This document shows positions 25,388-35,835 of a DNA stretch of 64,000 bases, in pieces. Each line of letters starts with the position of its first letter. The stretch's first letter is position 1. The stretch is taken from assembly GCF_018446385.1 (NCBI RefSeq), contig NC_056001.1, forward strand, positions 9,728,672 to 9,792,671, written 5' to 3'. The notes beneath the pieces were generated by a model. That model was not told the origin of the DNA. It saw only the letters and a list, made by a program, of their open reading frames with translations, and made no database searches. The DNA comes from Zingiber officinale (taxonomy: Eukaryota > Streptophyta > Magnoliopsida > Zingiberales > Zingiberaceae). A program made the translations under genes and the position numbers.

Positions 25388-28300
25388 TATTCTTGCACGT
25401 CCCGTGCAAGCAAACAAAACAAATAAACAACTAAAACAAACAACTCCACAATAATTCCCTAGCAATACCTAGAAGATAGTAATAGGAATTTAACTAAGAC
25501 CATCTAAAGATCACAAACAATCATGAATTCGATCCAAACAATAATCAGTAGGTATGGTAGTTTCAATCCAATTGAAAAATTAAGCAAATTGCAATCTCTC
25601 AAGGTATTCACCTATTCTAGCCCTCATATTAGTGGAGTTCAACTCAATGCAACTCACAACATTTCACTACCATAAGCTTGCTTATTTTCTAATTCTCCAC
25701 CACCATAAAACATAGCATACATGAATCAAAAGGATTTATTATCAAAAATTGAACATGGAATCAAGAAGAACAATTAAAGTGAATAAAATGGCAAAAGAAA
25801 AGAATTTAATGAAGAAAAATGAGAAGATAAGAGTATTGGAGGAATATACTTGATGAGTTGACCATTTTGATGTGTAAAAAGATGAATATCATTTGTTATT
25901 ACCATTTCAAAGTATCAAGCTAACCTCTCCTTCAATTTGAATACAAACACAGAATCTTGATACTCTATCTCCACATTTGATACTCTCTTTTTGATTTGCC
26001 ACTGTTTCTTCAATTTTTTTCTCTTTCTTTCACTGTTTTTCAACTTGTTTCCATCACTTGGAGACTAAAACAATCTCACAACAACTAATGAAGAACTCTC
26101 TCCTCCACACTTAAACCATTGGCCTTCTCGGACAATTCAAACACACATGTATCCAATGCCATGATATTCTTTTAGCCACTATTTTTCCTTTCTGCAGAAT
26201 TTCTTTTTACTTCCTTTCACTGTTTCTGATTTTTTTTTTTTAGATCCGAATTCATTATAAACAGGGTCCATTTGGTGGAATGGTTATTGCATGACTCTAA
26301 TGATTCAAGTAATGTAAACTTCCCTTTTCTTTAATTGATTTCCCACCTTGCAATTTCTACCACAGATTGTTTCAAATCCAATCTACAAGAATTTTCCAGA
26401 TTTCCAACTATTGAAACTTGAATACCATTTGTCAATGAGTAAACAAAAGATTAAACCAAACTCTTATTCAATTGAATAGCTATCCAATAACCTTGATACA
26501 ATGTGCCCTCAACTTAATACTCAACCTTTGTGTTACTAAATTCAGCTTCAAAACCTCACTGATCAGATTCTTCATTCTGAATTCTGTTTTGTGACCATCA
26601 ATCTAGAATTCAATACCAGCAAAATTCAGTTGCAATATGCATAGTCCCAACAACTCCAATCACAACAGCAGTTTCAGAATTCCGTTGCTAGAATATGAAT
26701 CAGAATTCAGCAGGAAATTAAAGAGTTGCAGCTCCAGAATTCCAGGAATCATTCTTCATATTAAGGCTCCAGATCAAAGAACTTTGCTGCCCAACTTTCA
26801 TCCTCTGATAACAGCACTGAATTCATATAAGAGATTCAACTTCAAATTTCCATGCATGACGGATAATTTAGTCCTCTGCAGAATTCAGAACAGCTTCATC
26901 TTCTTTGCACCAAATTAGAACTGGATTGAAAAGTTGGCACAAATCAGGGCTAGCAAAAAGAATCTAAGAAAGAAATAAAATTCAATAAATGCATAATTAC
27001 AGCATCAATTTCTCAGTTCCTGGACTGAATTTCAGAATCCACTTCTTGAAAATCAAGTTAAGTTCTCTTCGCCTACCTAACACACTGCAAAAATCCTGCA
27101 GATAGGTTTTACAACAGAATTCTCTGTTAATCAGACTTCAATAAGTAGGAGCTCATTGAATTGAGATACCTCAGGTTTCAATCTTGAAATCATAATGTTA
27201 CTCATTAAAAACAGCATATAGAACTGGCACTAAACTTGTACTTATTGATACATGTACTCAAATCCAGCAAAAATTCAGTTCATTACAGCTTTTCCTGATA
27301 AACAAATGTATTGAGAAGTTGGCATAACTGCACTACTGCACATTGTATCAAATCCAGAAATGGCAAAGACCAAGAACCCAGGACTGTATTAGACTCCACA
27401 CAATTCCATCTTGTGCCAAATAAAAATTGTTTCCTGATTAATGCAAGCTCTGAATTTATAGACATCTTCTTCTGCACTTGACTGGCATTCATACTTAACA
27501 TCTTCTCTTGCAATGGCACAAAATTTCAGCTCCATTTTGAGCTTTCTCATGCTGCAAACAGTCCAACACACAAGCTGCATATTTACTTTAATTTCAGTTT
27601 TCAGTTCCAGCTTTGTTTCTCTGTTAAGTATTAGATTTCTTGTCTTAAATCTTGTAAACTCTGGAGAAGAAAGATAATCATCTGTTAATCTGAATTAGCA
27701 ACTAAATTTCCAAAAATTTAATGAACCCATGGCTTCAAAATCCATTTTGCACAGCAACCTACTGATTTCAATTTCTGCTTCAACTCTTGACTTTGTATCA
27801 ATATGCCACGTTTAGTTACACAAAACTTCAATACTTCTTTCATCTTGTCTCTTAAGACCTTTTGCAATGAATAACTGAAAGAATTCTAAGTTTCATCAAT
27901 TCTAGCTCATCACAATTCATTTCCAAATTAATGCAACAAACATGTCCTTTGTTTTTTTTTTAACTGAAAGCAACTTGCTATTCCTTTAGTAGTGTCATAG
28001 AAATTGGCACGTGATAGACCAAGTTTTCAGAAATGATCTTTGCTGTGAATGAATTGCAGTTTCTGCAGATTTTTTTTCTTCTCTAAATTCAATCTCTATC
28101 CTCTTCCTCAAATTGGCACAGAAATGCCAAATTACTTCCGCAGAATCTACATTTCCTGGGTTACTGCTTCTCTGTTATTTCAAAATCCAGGAAATAAACT
28201 TGATACTTCAATATTTCAGAATTCTGATTTCAGAAATTAGGTTCTTAGGCATGATATGTTTTCAATCACAAAGTCATGGTAGAGAAAAGCCACTAATATG

Positions 28301-28966
28301 CTGCATCTCAACTTCAAAACTTTGAATCCACAGAAAATTCCAGCTCAAATTCCTTATTCAGAATTCAGTTCAATGAAAAATTCAAAATCTGTAATTCAAT
28401 TTCCATATAATTCCTACAGATATACACTCCCAAAACCTCCAACATCCTCATACATATTCCATTCCTCCCCCACACTAAACCTTTATCCTCATCTTGGTCA
28501 AGCTAACTCATCAAGAATTCAACCAAACTCTCAAAAGAATGAAGGCAAAGCAAATATGGTGGAAAGTAACAATGTTGAGTGAGTTTTTCAACTAGAATTT
28601 GGAAGGAATATAGATCAAAGAGTAGGTAAAGAGTTATGAGGAAACAAGAATGAAAAATATCCTTCATTTTCATGCATACATATGCTATTGTGACTTTGAA
28701 AAGAAACTAAGCAAGTTCTAGAGTTTCAATTATTGTGAGTGCATGCCACACAAAAGAATAATTAAGTGTAGGCTTAAAGTAGTCCTCTCTAGGTAATTTT
28801 TGACAATCAAACTCAATTAATCAACAATGAAATCCACCACCACACTAACCAATATCATGCAAGTAGAGTATTCAATCATGTAAAATAACCTAAACTTGAT
28901 GGTCAAACTTAAAGAACTTTTACCATTTTAAAAGTATTACTAGAACAATTTCATGGAGAGTTTTAT
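25388..28966. other. non-coding interior of the LARD-like element
   Basis: This is 3.6 kb of AT-rich sequence, low in G on the + strand, with no long open frame on the element strand and no recognised domain. Short CAGAATTC/GAATTCTG-like words recur between about 26370 and 28400. Confidence 0.6.
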
Positions 28967-29079
28967 TCAAAATGAAATGCTATGTAGACTAGACAAAGTG
29001 CAAAATATGGAGTCAAAATGCAAATGTAACGTATAAAAGTAAAAGAAAGTGGAAAGCAAAAAGAAAAAAAAAACAAGGA

Positions 29080-29290
29080 ACAAACTCCCCTTTATTCCGG
29101 GCGGTTGTAAACGATTTAGAAGTAGAATCCATGCCGGTATTGGAATGGTTCTTCCCGGTGGTTGGAGTTGGTTAAGAAGTAAAATCCAAGTTGGGAGTGG
29201 AATAATTGTAGTTGCGGTCAAGCCCACTTCATCCAACATTTTTCCTTTGAAAATTCCTCCTGGAGGTCGGAGGCGGTTTAGATGGAGCAA
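29080..29290 (-). repeat. imperfect ~66-bp repeats in the LARD interior
   Basis: On the minus strand, three related blocks encode variants of LLLNRLQPPG (about residues 43-52, 79-88 and 102-111 of the frame 28967-29416). Their bases include GGTCGGAGGCGGTTTAGA-like and GGTTGGAGTTGGTTAAGA. The frame may be incidental. Confidence 0.5.
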
Positions 29291-29569
29291 CAATTTTGGA
29301 AGCCTACGACGACCTACAAAGCCAAAGAAAAATAACACCTCTTGCAAGTATGGGAAAATATTAGTTTTTACATTACATGGTTCAAAAAATATATCACATC
29401 CAATAAAATCAATCAATGGTACCTTTATAAAATCTTCTAATGAATTACAAGAAATACTAACCTTGTCATGTTGAAAGGTACCTGGAAGTTCTGGAATGGT
29501 GACTGTGACCTCCTCCTCATCAAGTAATGGTTCAGGCTCTAGCTCAGGTGGTGTATCTAAGGAAAGTGA

Positions 29570-30304
29570 TTATTGGGGCTCTGCTTCTACAGCATAAGTC
29601 CCTACACTCTCATCATCAACATCTGGCTCAGGTGATTCTTGGGGTATTGCTTCCAATATGCAATCCCCTACACTTACATCATCATCTACATCAGTACCTG
29701 CATCATCAACAACATCTACAACAACAATATCAGTAGAATTAGAATTCCTTACAACTACAGAATCATAATAAGAAATATTAGAAGAGTCTTGTGGAGTATT
29801 GGAAACAATATCAGGTCTATCTAAAACACTACAATCCCTCTTCTCACTGAAGCATGGTGCTTGTTGCTGGCTAATGGACGATGCAAATTGGTCTACTTGT
29901 ATCTGAAAGTTTTGTATCTCTGCAAATTGTTGCTTTTGATACTCTATCATTTGCTGGATAATCTCTTTAAGGTCCTGTGTTGAATTAGGAGGAGCTTCAT
30001 CTTGAAATGTTCCCCATGGAGTTAGATCACTCTGATGGACTGGATGTGGCCAAGTAGGTGAGTAATCTCCCTGAAATCCCTGTGGACTCTGATATGCTGG
30101 ATATGGCTCAGCGAATTGTCCTTGTGTATCCTCATACCTATTTGGCTGCTCTATGGGTGGATAATATTGAGGTCTAGATTGATAGTACTGAGTCCGAGGA
30201 TGATAATACTGAGGCTCAGGATGATAGTATTGAGGTTGATTAGGCTGATAATACCGACTCTCCATCTCACCTCCAAAATGCTGATAATATGGATCCATGG
30301 TCAA
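29570..30304 (-). CDS. tyrosine/glutamine/proline-rich ORF of the LARD-like element
   Basis: This is a 244-codon frame read in element orientation, starting about 200 bp inside the primer site, where gag would be. The first about 70 residues carry repeated PQYY(H/Q)P units (PQYYHPE, PQYYHPR, TQYYQSR, PQYYPP). A Gln-rich stretch with possible coiled-coil character follows (about 110-150), then an acidic Asp/Val-rich tail (about 190-240). No zinc knuckle or known gag domain is visible. It may be a degenerate or novel gag-like protein. Whether it is expressed is unknown. Confidence 0.5.
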   Translation of the reverse strand: MTMDPYYQHFGGEMESRYYQPNQPQYYHPEPQYYHPRTQYYQSRPQYYPPIEQPNRYEDTQGQFAEPYPAYQSPQGFQGDYSPTWPHPVHQSDLTPWGTFQDEAPPNSTQDLKEIIQQMIEYQKQQFAEIQNFQIQVDQFASSISQQQAPCFSEKRDCSVLDRPDIVSNTPQDSSNISYYDSVVVRNSNSTDIVVVDVVDDAGTDVDDDVSVGDCILEAIPQESPEPDVDDESVGTYAVEAEPQ

Positions 30305-30479
30305 AGAAATTTCCTGCTCTTACACTGAAACACTAGCAAATAAAATCAGGAGACACAGGAACATATAAGATCAAACACATGGATATATGAACATGAAAGC
30401 AATTGAAACAATTTTTTTTCAAATTTTTATGTAAAAAGAAAAAAAAAAGCAATCCTAAGGTATCAAACACCGCTACATT

Positions 30480-30496
30480 CCCCGGCAACGGCGCCA
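30480..30496 (-). other. primer-binding site, tRNA-Asp type
   Basis: The + strand reads CCCCGGCAACGGCGCCA, identical to the 3' end of plant tRNA-Asp including CCA. The element strand TGGCGCCGTTGCCGGGG is therefore its complement. It lies 4 bp from the LTR. This primer is common in Athila/Tat-type Ty3 elements, suggesting which partners could mobilise it. Confidence 0.92.
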
Positions 30497-30500
30497 AATT

Positions 30501-31861
30501 TGATAAGCCCGATTTTGTCGTGATTTGGGTATCAAATAATTTCACCGAACTCCTTTCTACACTAATGCAGTATAGGATGACTCGGATTGTCTCTCTCAAG
30601 GAATGTAAACAGTAGGATGATAGTCTTAGGATCAATTATTGTTGGCTTGAGTTTTCTAGACAAATTGGGATTTAAGAAATGACTTATGAACAAATAGAAG
30701 AAATAAGAACCAAAATTTATGCTACATTTGAAAATTCAATTCATGGAAAGTAACAAGAAAAGAATCTACTAATCTAAACTACTGCATTGAAAGAAATAAT
30801 AACCAAGAATAGCCTATTGCAACCATTAAGCAAACCTAAATTGTTTAGACATCAAGAACAGTACTCTTAACCGAAGGGTTCAAAGCAATAGCAAGAGAAT
30901 TTTGAATCAACTATGCATTGATCAACTACAACAAAACAACAATTCAATCAAAGATAAGGAAACTAATCAAACTAGGAAACCCTAGCTTGGATCTGATGTG
31001 TATCGGAGGAAGAACTCAGTGATGAAGATAACAGAGGAGATAAATTCGGCTGGAAATGGATCAAGATTAGAGGAAAAGAAGAAGCAACACTTATGATGGT
31101 TCAGATGGATGCGGAGCTTCAGGGAAGAAAGATCGCCGGCTGGAAGACAAAAGAATCGGCCGAGACCACCAGATTCTTCACCTTCTCTGCTTCTTCTTTC
31201 TCGCACGAAGTCGCGGCAGTGGGTTGAGATCAGATGATCGTGGCATCGCCGGTTGCTTGTGAAAGACCACCGCAGGAAGGGAAGTGCCCTTGACCTCGCT
31301 TGCTCGCCGGCGGTGGAGTGGATCAGAATCGCCGGAGAAGGATCACACCTCCTCTGTTTTTGACGCGAGGACTGTAGCAAATTGACGAAGGAAAAAGCGC
31401 TGTAGCTTCTCCCTTTTAAACCAGATCTGAGATCTGAATGGACGGATGAGATTTCTCAGAGTATAATCCAACGGTGAGATTTGATCTAAATCTGATCCAA
31501 AGGCTCAGATCTTCATCAAGGGTCCTGATCTACTCTCTCCTAGCTCGGATGGACCAAATCTTCAATGGATGGCTTAGATCTCTCTTAATCTTTAATGGAC
31601 GATCTAGATTGCTCCAGAGCTTGATCTCTTCATTTAAGCTTGGATTCGTGTTCAATCTGGTTTGGTCAACCTCGGATCCATGATCCCTTGATGCCTACAA
31701 AGAATATAACCAAATATTAGCATCAAATACCACAAATATGATATAATTTGTAATTAGGTCCATAAAATGGCTCTAACTCATGAAACATGACTTTAACATA
31801 TGAGAAGATTAAAATGTATACCTGTATGGATCAAAATATGATGATAAAATGATAGTTATCA
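30501..31861 (-). repeat. right LTR (5' LTR of the element), 1361 bp
   Basis: It is about 99% identical to 24002-25373. It starts TGATAAGCCC and ends at 31861 with TTATCA, and is followed by the CGCGC target duplication. Confidence 0.93.
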
Positions 31862-31876
31862 CGCGCGCCGCCGAGG

Positions 31877-31881
<5 letters not shown>

Positions 31882-31907
<26 letters not shown>

Positions 31908-31915
31908 GGAACACT
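31882..31915. repeat. 34-base poly-G tract
   Basis: An uninterrupted run of G sits in the LINE just right of the LARD insertion. Length in an assembly is unreliable. It could form quadruplex DNA. Confidence 0.9.
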
Positions 31916-32049
31916 AAGGAAGAAAATTACACTACTTGTAGAGGTGGAGAAGACTTTTTATCAACAAAGAGTTAAGAGTGTTTATTTCAAGAATAGCAAC
32001 AAGTGTATCAAGTTTTCCTATGATTTAGTGAAGCACAACAACAAGAGGA

Positions 32050-33052
32050 TGTTGGAGCAATCTAGGTGCCCTAGGTTTTGATGTTTGGGCAAAGGTTTAA
32101 GTTAGGTTTATTGTTGTATTTGATATGCATTGTGAGTGTGCAGAATACAAGTACAACAAGAAAAGTCCAAGTGTGATCTTGGCAAAGGAGGAAAGTCCAA
32201 GAATGAGTCTTGGCGGTGTAAGTCCAAGCATGTAGTCTTGGCAACGTAAGTCCAAGTGTGACTTGGCAATGGATGAAGCCCCGGAGGTGAGGAGCCTCTT
32301 GGCAAAGGAAGACCCGACAATATGGACAAGGCCGAAGGAAGCTCCAGAAGGCAAGACGTGAAGGATGGGGAGACATCCGAGGGACGCGAGGCTGATGGAG
32401 GAGGCTAGAAGGCTAGGTCTAGGTTGGTCGGGCGAGAACGAGTGCTGAGTGAATGTACTCGAGGCAAAATTCTAAAATTAGGGTTTACTGTAGCGTTACT
32501 GTAGCAGTCGACTGATGCACTGTAGCAGAGAGCCGTTGAGATAGCCGTTGGCACCAGTCGACTGGTGCATTGACCAGTCGACTGGTAACGGGCAAATCAA
32601 CTTTCTGATTTGCTCCAAGCTCTATAAGAAGGAGCTTGGGTTGGCCAGCCAAGGTGACGAAATTAGACTTGGTTAAAGCCTAATTAGTAGTCACCAAAGT
32701 GCTCAAGAGATCTTTGTGTGCCAAGAGGTCTTGGTTGGAGTTGTGGTGAGGTTTCTCCACCCACAAGGAGGTTGAGCTAGCCGGAGTTTGCCGGGGACTA
32801 ATCCACCGACGGATTGAGGGATCGTCCACCTTACGGACACGCCGTGGAGTAGGAGCAAGTTATCTCCGAACCACGTACACGCCTTGTGTTAGGGTTTGTG
32901 TTTGGTTTGTTGTCTTCTTCCTTCTTGTTTTAGGTTAACTTTTGTATTTGTTAGTTTGCTTTTGTATTCCGCTGTGCACTAACATTATAGGAAGTAAAGT
33001 TTTGGGTGAGACGCTATTCACCCCCCCTCTAGCGGACGTCAAGGTCCCAACA
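32050..33052 (+). repeat. 5' LTR with paired CCAGTCGACTGG palindromes
   Basis: It ends with TTCACCCCCCCTCTAG then GTCCCAACA, a terminal motif shared with the solo LTR at 54486 and the LTR at 56733. ACCAGTCGACTGGT occurs at 32553-32566 and 32573-32586, exactly 20 bp apart. Confidence 0.94.
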
Positions 33053-33054
33053 AG

Positions 33055-33066
33055 TGGTATCAGAGC
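33055..33066 (+). other. primer-binding site, tRNA-iMet type
   Basis: TGGTATCAGAGC, two bases after the LTR, is the standard copia primer site. Confidence 0.95.
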
Positions 33067-33117
33067 GAGGTTAGCTCTTGTTGGACTAATCGCCAAGTGA
33101 GCGGCTAGAGGAAGAAG

Positions 33118-34770
33118 ATGGAGTCGGAGGGACCTCTCGGATGGGACATCCGAATCCCACCTCCATACGAGCGCGAGGACTTCGACTATTGGAGGAAGCG
33201 CATGGAGATGTGGTTCCAAATGAATTGGGACCAATGGATTGCGTTGGAGGAACCGTTTAAAACTCCAACTGACAAGAAGGGAAAACGTCTCCGACATCGA
33301 TATTGGACCAAGGAGCAAAGGGAGCAATCAGAGACGGACAAGGAGGTAACTAGAATTTTAATTAATTTATTACCTCCTAATGCGATATTGAATGTAGGTG
33401 AATACGAGAATGCAAGTGACCTTTGGAAAAAGGTAATTGCGCTTCATGAGAGTCCTACACAAATCCAAGAAGAGGAGGAACCCAAGGAGAAGGACTCATT
33501 GGTCCAAGAAGAGAAGGACCAATCGAATGTTGACACGAGCTCAACATCCGAGGAGGAGAAGGAAGATGAGGATGTATCATCCACATCTTCAAGGGAGGAA
33601 GAAGTGGAACCATCCACATCTTCAAGTGAAGAGGAAGAAGAGCAATCCAAGGAAGAGGAGATCTTGGAAGCTCAACCCTCCACCTCAACTACCAAGAAGA
33701 GCAAAAAGGACCACATCAAATGCTTTGAGTGTGGTAAGATGGGGCACTACAAGAGTAGGTGTCCTTCGCTCAAGAAGGTAAAGGAAGTAAACCCTAAACT
33801 CACTAAAGTTAATTTAGAAACTAATGTGAGTTGTAGGAAGAAGAAGGAGAAGAAGCACATTAGGTGCTTTACATGTGGTGAGTGGGGTCACTACCACACA
33901 AAGTGCCCAAGGAGAGGAGAGCTCAAGAAATTGGCGCACTTGAAGAAATGGGAAAAGAAGAGGAGCACAAGTCAAGGGGGAGCTTCAAAGGTAAAAGGGA
34001 AGGTAATCCCTATTTTGAAGCTTGATCCAAGCTCTAATTCTTATATGCTTGTTAGAAATAATGTAGATTATTTACCCAAGCATAATCATGGATTTAGGTA
34101 TAATGATAGGAATAGGGTTAACACGGTAGATAACCCTAAGAAATCATACACTAAGGGTAGACCTATTAAGACCCAAACCACTTTGCCTAAGGGAAGGAAA
34201 GTGGGTGAAAACCTAAGCATTAATCCCAAGAAAGGGAGACATATGCCTAGGAAGGTGGGTAGGTCTAGGCATGTCCAAGGTGGACATGTTGACTTTAGGG
34301 TTAGAACCCTAGAATTAGAAAATCAAGTCTTGAAGGGAAAGCTTGAGGAAATGGAGAAAGTCCTAGAGAGGTTCATTATTGGACCTAAAGGACTTGACAT
34401 GTATTTGGGTAGTCAAAAACCTAAAAATGTCAAATTAGGTCCCTCCAAGACCAAAAAGAGGTCAAGTGCTAAGGTAGCACATGACATTGGTAAGGGAGGT
34501 GTGACCAAGGATAAGGGAGAGTCATCTAAGGCCAATAAGAAGGAATATTCTAGGGTGGCATATAATTATGGCAAGGATGGGATGCCCAAGGTTAAGGACA
34601 AGAAGAAATTAACCAAAGACAATGTGTCTAAGGTTAAGAAGGTGAGTTTTGTAGGCCAAGTGTCACCCGAGGTGCACCGAAGTGACCTAGCCATAGTGGA
34701 TGAATCACCAAGGGAGGTGACTAAGGTTAAGATTCCTAAGGTTAGGAAGAGCCTTTGGGACCCATGGTAG
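33118..34770 (+). CDS. retrotransposon Gag polyprotein, two CCHC knuckles
   Basis: This is an intact 550-codon frame starting 51 bp after the primer site. The N-terminal part (about 1-120) is of the copia Gag type (YEREDFDYWRKRMEMWF; LINLLPPNAI; ASDLWKKV). A long acidic Ser/Glu region follows (about 115-190). Two zinc knuckles are complete: CFECGKMGHYKSRC and CFTCGEWGHYHTKC (about residues 201-215 and 249-262). The C-terminal half is Lys-rich and basic, suited to RNA binding. In the parent family Gag forms particles with element RNA in the cytoplasm. The open frame with no pol suggests selection or youth. Confidence 0.92.
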   Translation: MESEGPLGWDIRIPPPYEREDFDYWRKRMEMWFQMNWDQWIALEEPFKTPTDKKGKRLRHRYWTKEQREQSETDKEVTRILINLLPPNAILNVGEYENASDLWKKVIALHESPTQIQEEEEPKEKDSLVQEEKDQSNVDTSSTSEEEKEDEDVSSTSSREEEVEPSTSSSEEEEEQSKEEEILEAQPSTSTTKKSKKDHIKCFECGKMGHYKSRCPSLKKVKEVNPKLTKVNLETNVSCRKKKEKKHIRCFTCGEWGHYHTKCPRRGELKKLAHLKKWEKKRSTSQGGASKVKGKVIPILKLDPSSNSYMLVRNNVDYLPKHNHGFRYNDRNRVNTVDNPKKSYTKGRPIKTQTTLPKGRKVGENLSINPKKGRHMPRKVGRSRHVQGGHVDFRVRTLELENQVLKGKLEEMEKVLERFIIGPKGLDMYLGSQKPKNVKLGPSKTKKRSSAKVAHDIGKGGVTKDKGESSKANKKEYSRVAYNYGKDGMPKVKDKKKLTKDNVSKVKKVSFVGQVSPEVHRSDLAIVDESPREVTKVKIPKVRKSLWDPW

Positions 34771-35194
34771 ATGGGTTATCAAATGTGTCAAGTGGTTAGG
34801 AGACGGACTTAAGTCTCTAACATAGTGGGTTGGCACAATTGAGTTGAGTTTCATGCATAGAAATATGAATTGGGTTCATATTGCATGAAAATTAGTTTTT
34901 GATGTAGAGATGCCATATAAACTAATGCTAGTAATGCATTATGGTTTAGTATGGGCAGATACATCAAGAGGAAGCCAAAACTAGGACTTTAGGTCAAGGT
35001 TTAATTGAACCATTTAGCTAGTTTTGAATTTTGTGTCAATCTTGGTATCTGTGATAAATATATTTTTATATATATTTTTCCCAAGTAGACATGAGTACAA
35101 TAGACCTCTCCACAAAATTTGGGAAATTTTGGAGGTCTGTGGAATTTCTGGTGCATTTCTGAAGTTGGCCTGAAAAGGCTGATTTTTTCAGAAA

Positions 35195-35400
35195 TAGGGT
35201 ACCAGTCGACTGGTACAGATACCAGTCGACTGGTAACAGTGTTTTTGAGCACAGAATGTTTCTGTAAGCTCATTTTGTCGATACCAGTCGACTGGTGCCG
35301 ATACCAGTCGACTGGTAACAGTAGATTTCGACCACAGAATGTTTCTGTGAGGTTCTGTCGAAGGGGGCAGTCGACTGGTACCTAGTTCAGTCGACTGATA
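35195..35400. repeat. three pairs of CAGTCGACTG palindromes, 20-bp spacing
   Basis: ACCAGTCGACTGGT occurs at 35201 and 35221, then at 35283 and 35303. A shorter CAGTCGACTG pair starts at 35368 and 35388. In every pair the starts are exactly 20 bp apart. The pairs alternate with a GTTTCTGT-containing spacer. They lie between gag and the 3' LTR. Confidence 0.93.
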
Positions 35401-35544
35401 CCAGCCTAAAAGTGTTTTTCGACATTGTTCTTGACCGTGTCAACTCGTTTAAATGTATGAGATCAATGGGGGATAAATACATGAGTTTAGGGTCAATTTG
35501 GATGACATGTTTTCAACAATTGGGATATTTGGAGCTCTTTTTGA

Positions 35545-35835
35545 TGTATGACAAAGGGGGAGAAGTCTAGGTTTAAGTGGGAAACCTATACACCTTTGCA
35601 AGAAATCCTAACTCAAGGGGGAGCTTAGGTAAAGGGGAGCGATTGTTTAGGCAAAGGGGGAGAAGTTTACCTTTGCGAGAAATCCTAGCTCAAGGGGGAG
35701 CTTAGGTGAAGGGGGAGCCTAGGGATTTAGGTTCCATTATTTATGCATGAGTTGATTTGCATATTTATTTGCATATGTATTGCATTTATGTTTCCCTAAC
35801 TTAAACAGGTTGCCAAACATCAAAAAGGGGGAGAT
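35545..35835 (+). repeat. polypurine-tract-like array ending in the true PPT
   Basis: AAGGGGGAG or near variants occur about seven times (near 35552, 35617, 35634, 35656, 35692, 35709 and 35825). Some sit within duplicated phrases such as CTCAAGGGGGAGCTTAGGT. The last, CAAAAAGGGGGAGA (35821-35834), adjoins the 3' LTR and is the expected PPT. Confidence 0.85.

Larger units (their letters stand above)
24002..31861 (-). mobile_element. 7.86-kb LTR retrotransposon derivative (LARD-like), recent
   Basis: The terminal direct repeats are 24002-25373 and 30501-31861. They begin TGATAAGCCC, end GATAGTTATCA, and are flanked by CGCGC on both sides (23997-24001 and 31862-31866). The primer site next to the right LTR and the purine tract next to the left LTR fix the orientation as minus. 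No protease, RT, RNase H or integrase is recognisable in the 5.1-kb interior, so it must be mobilised in trans. The LTRs differ by about a dozen substitutions plus one 11-bp indel, about 1%, indicating a young insertion. Confidence 0.93.

Noticed and set aside
29049..29474. 141-codon + strand frame with GGxxRFRS repeats
   Set aside because: It is antisense to the LARD-like element and overlaps a repeat block; it is probably incidental.
32071..32376. 101-codon minus-strand frame repeated at 35857-36162
   Set aside because: It is in both LTRs of the gag-only element and antisense to it; duplication is due to LTR identity.
33437..33781. Lys/Arg-rich frame overlapping gag
   Set aside because: It is a shifted-frame shadow of the acidic region of the Gag ORF.
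35119..35385. 88-codon frame spanning the CCAGTCGACTGG pairs
   Set aside because: Its repeated STG/VDW residues are simply translated palindromes. There is no start context or domain.
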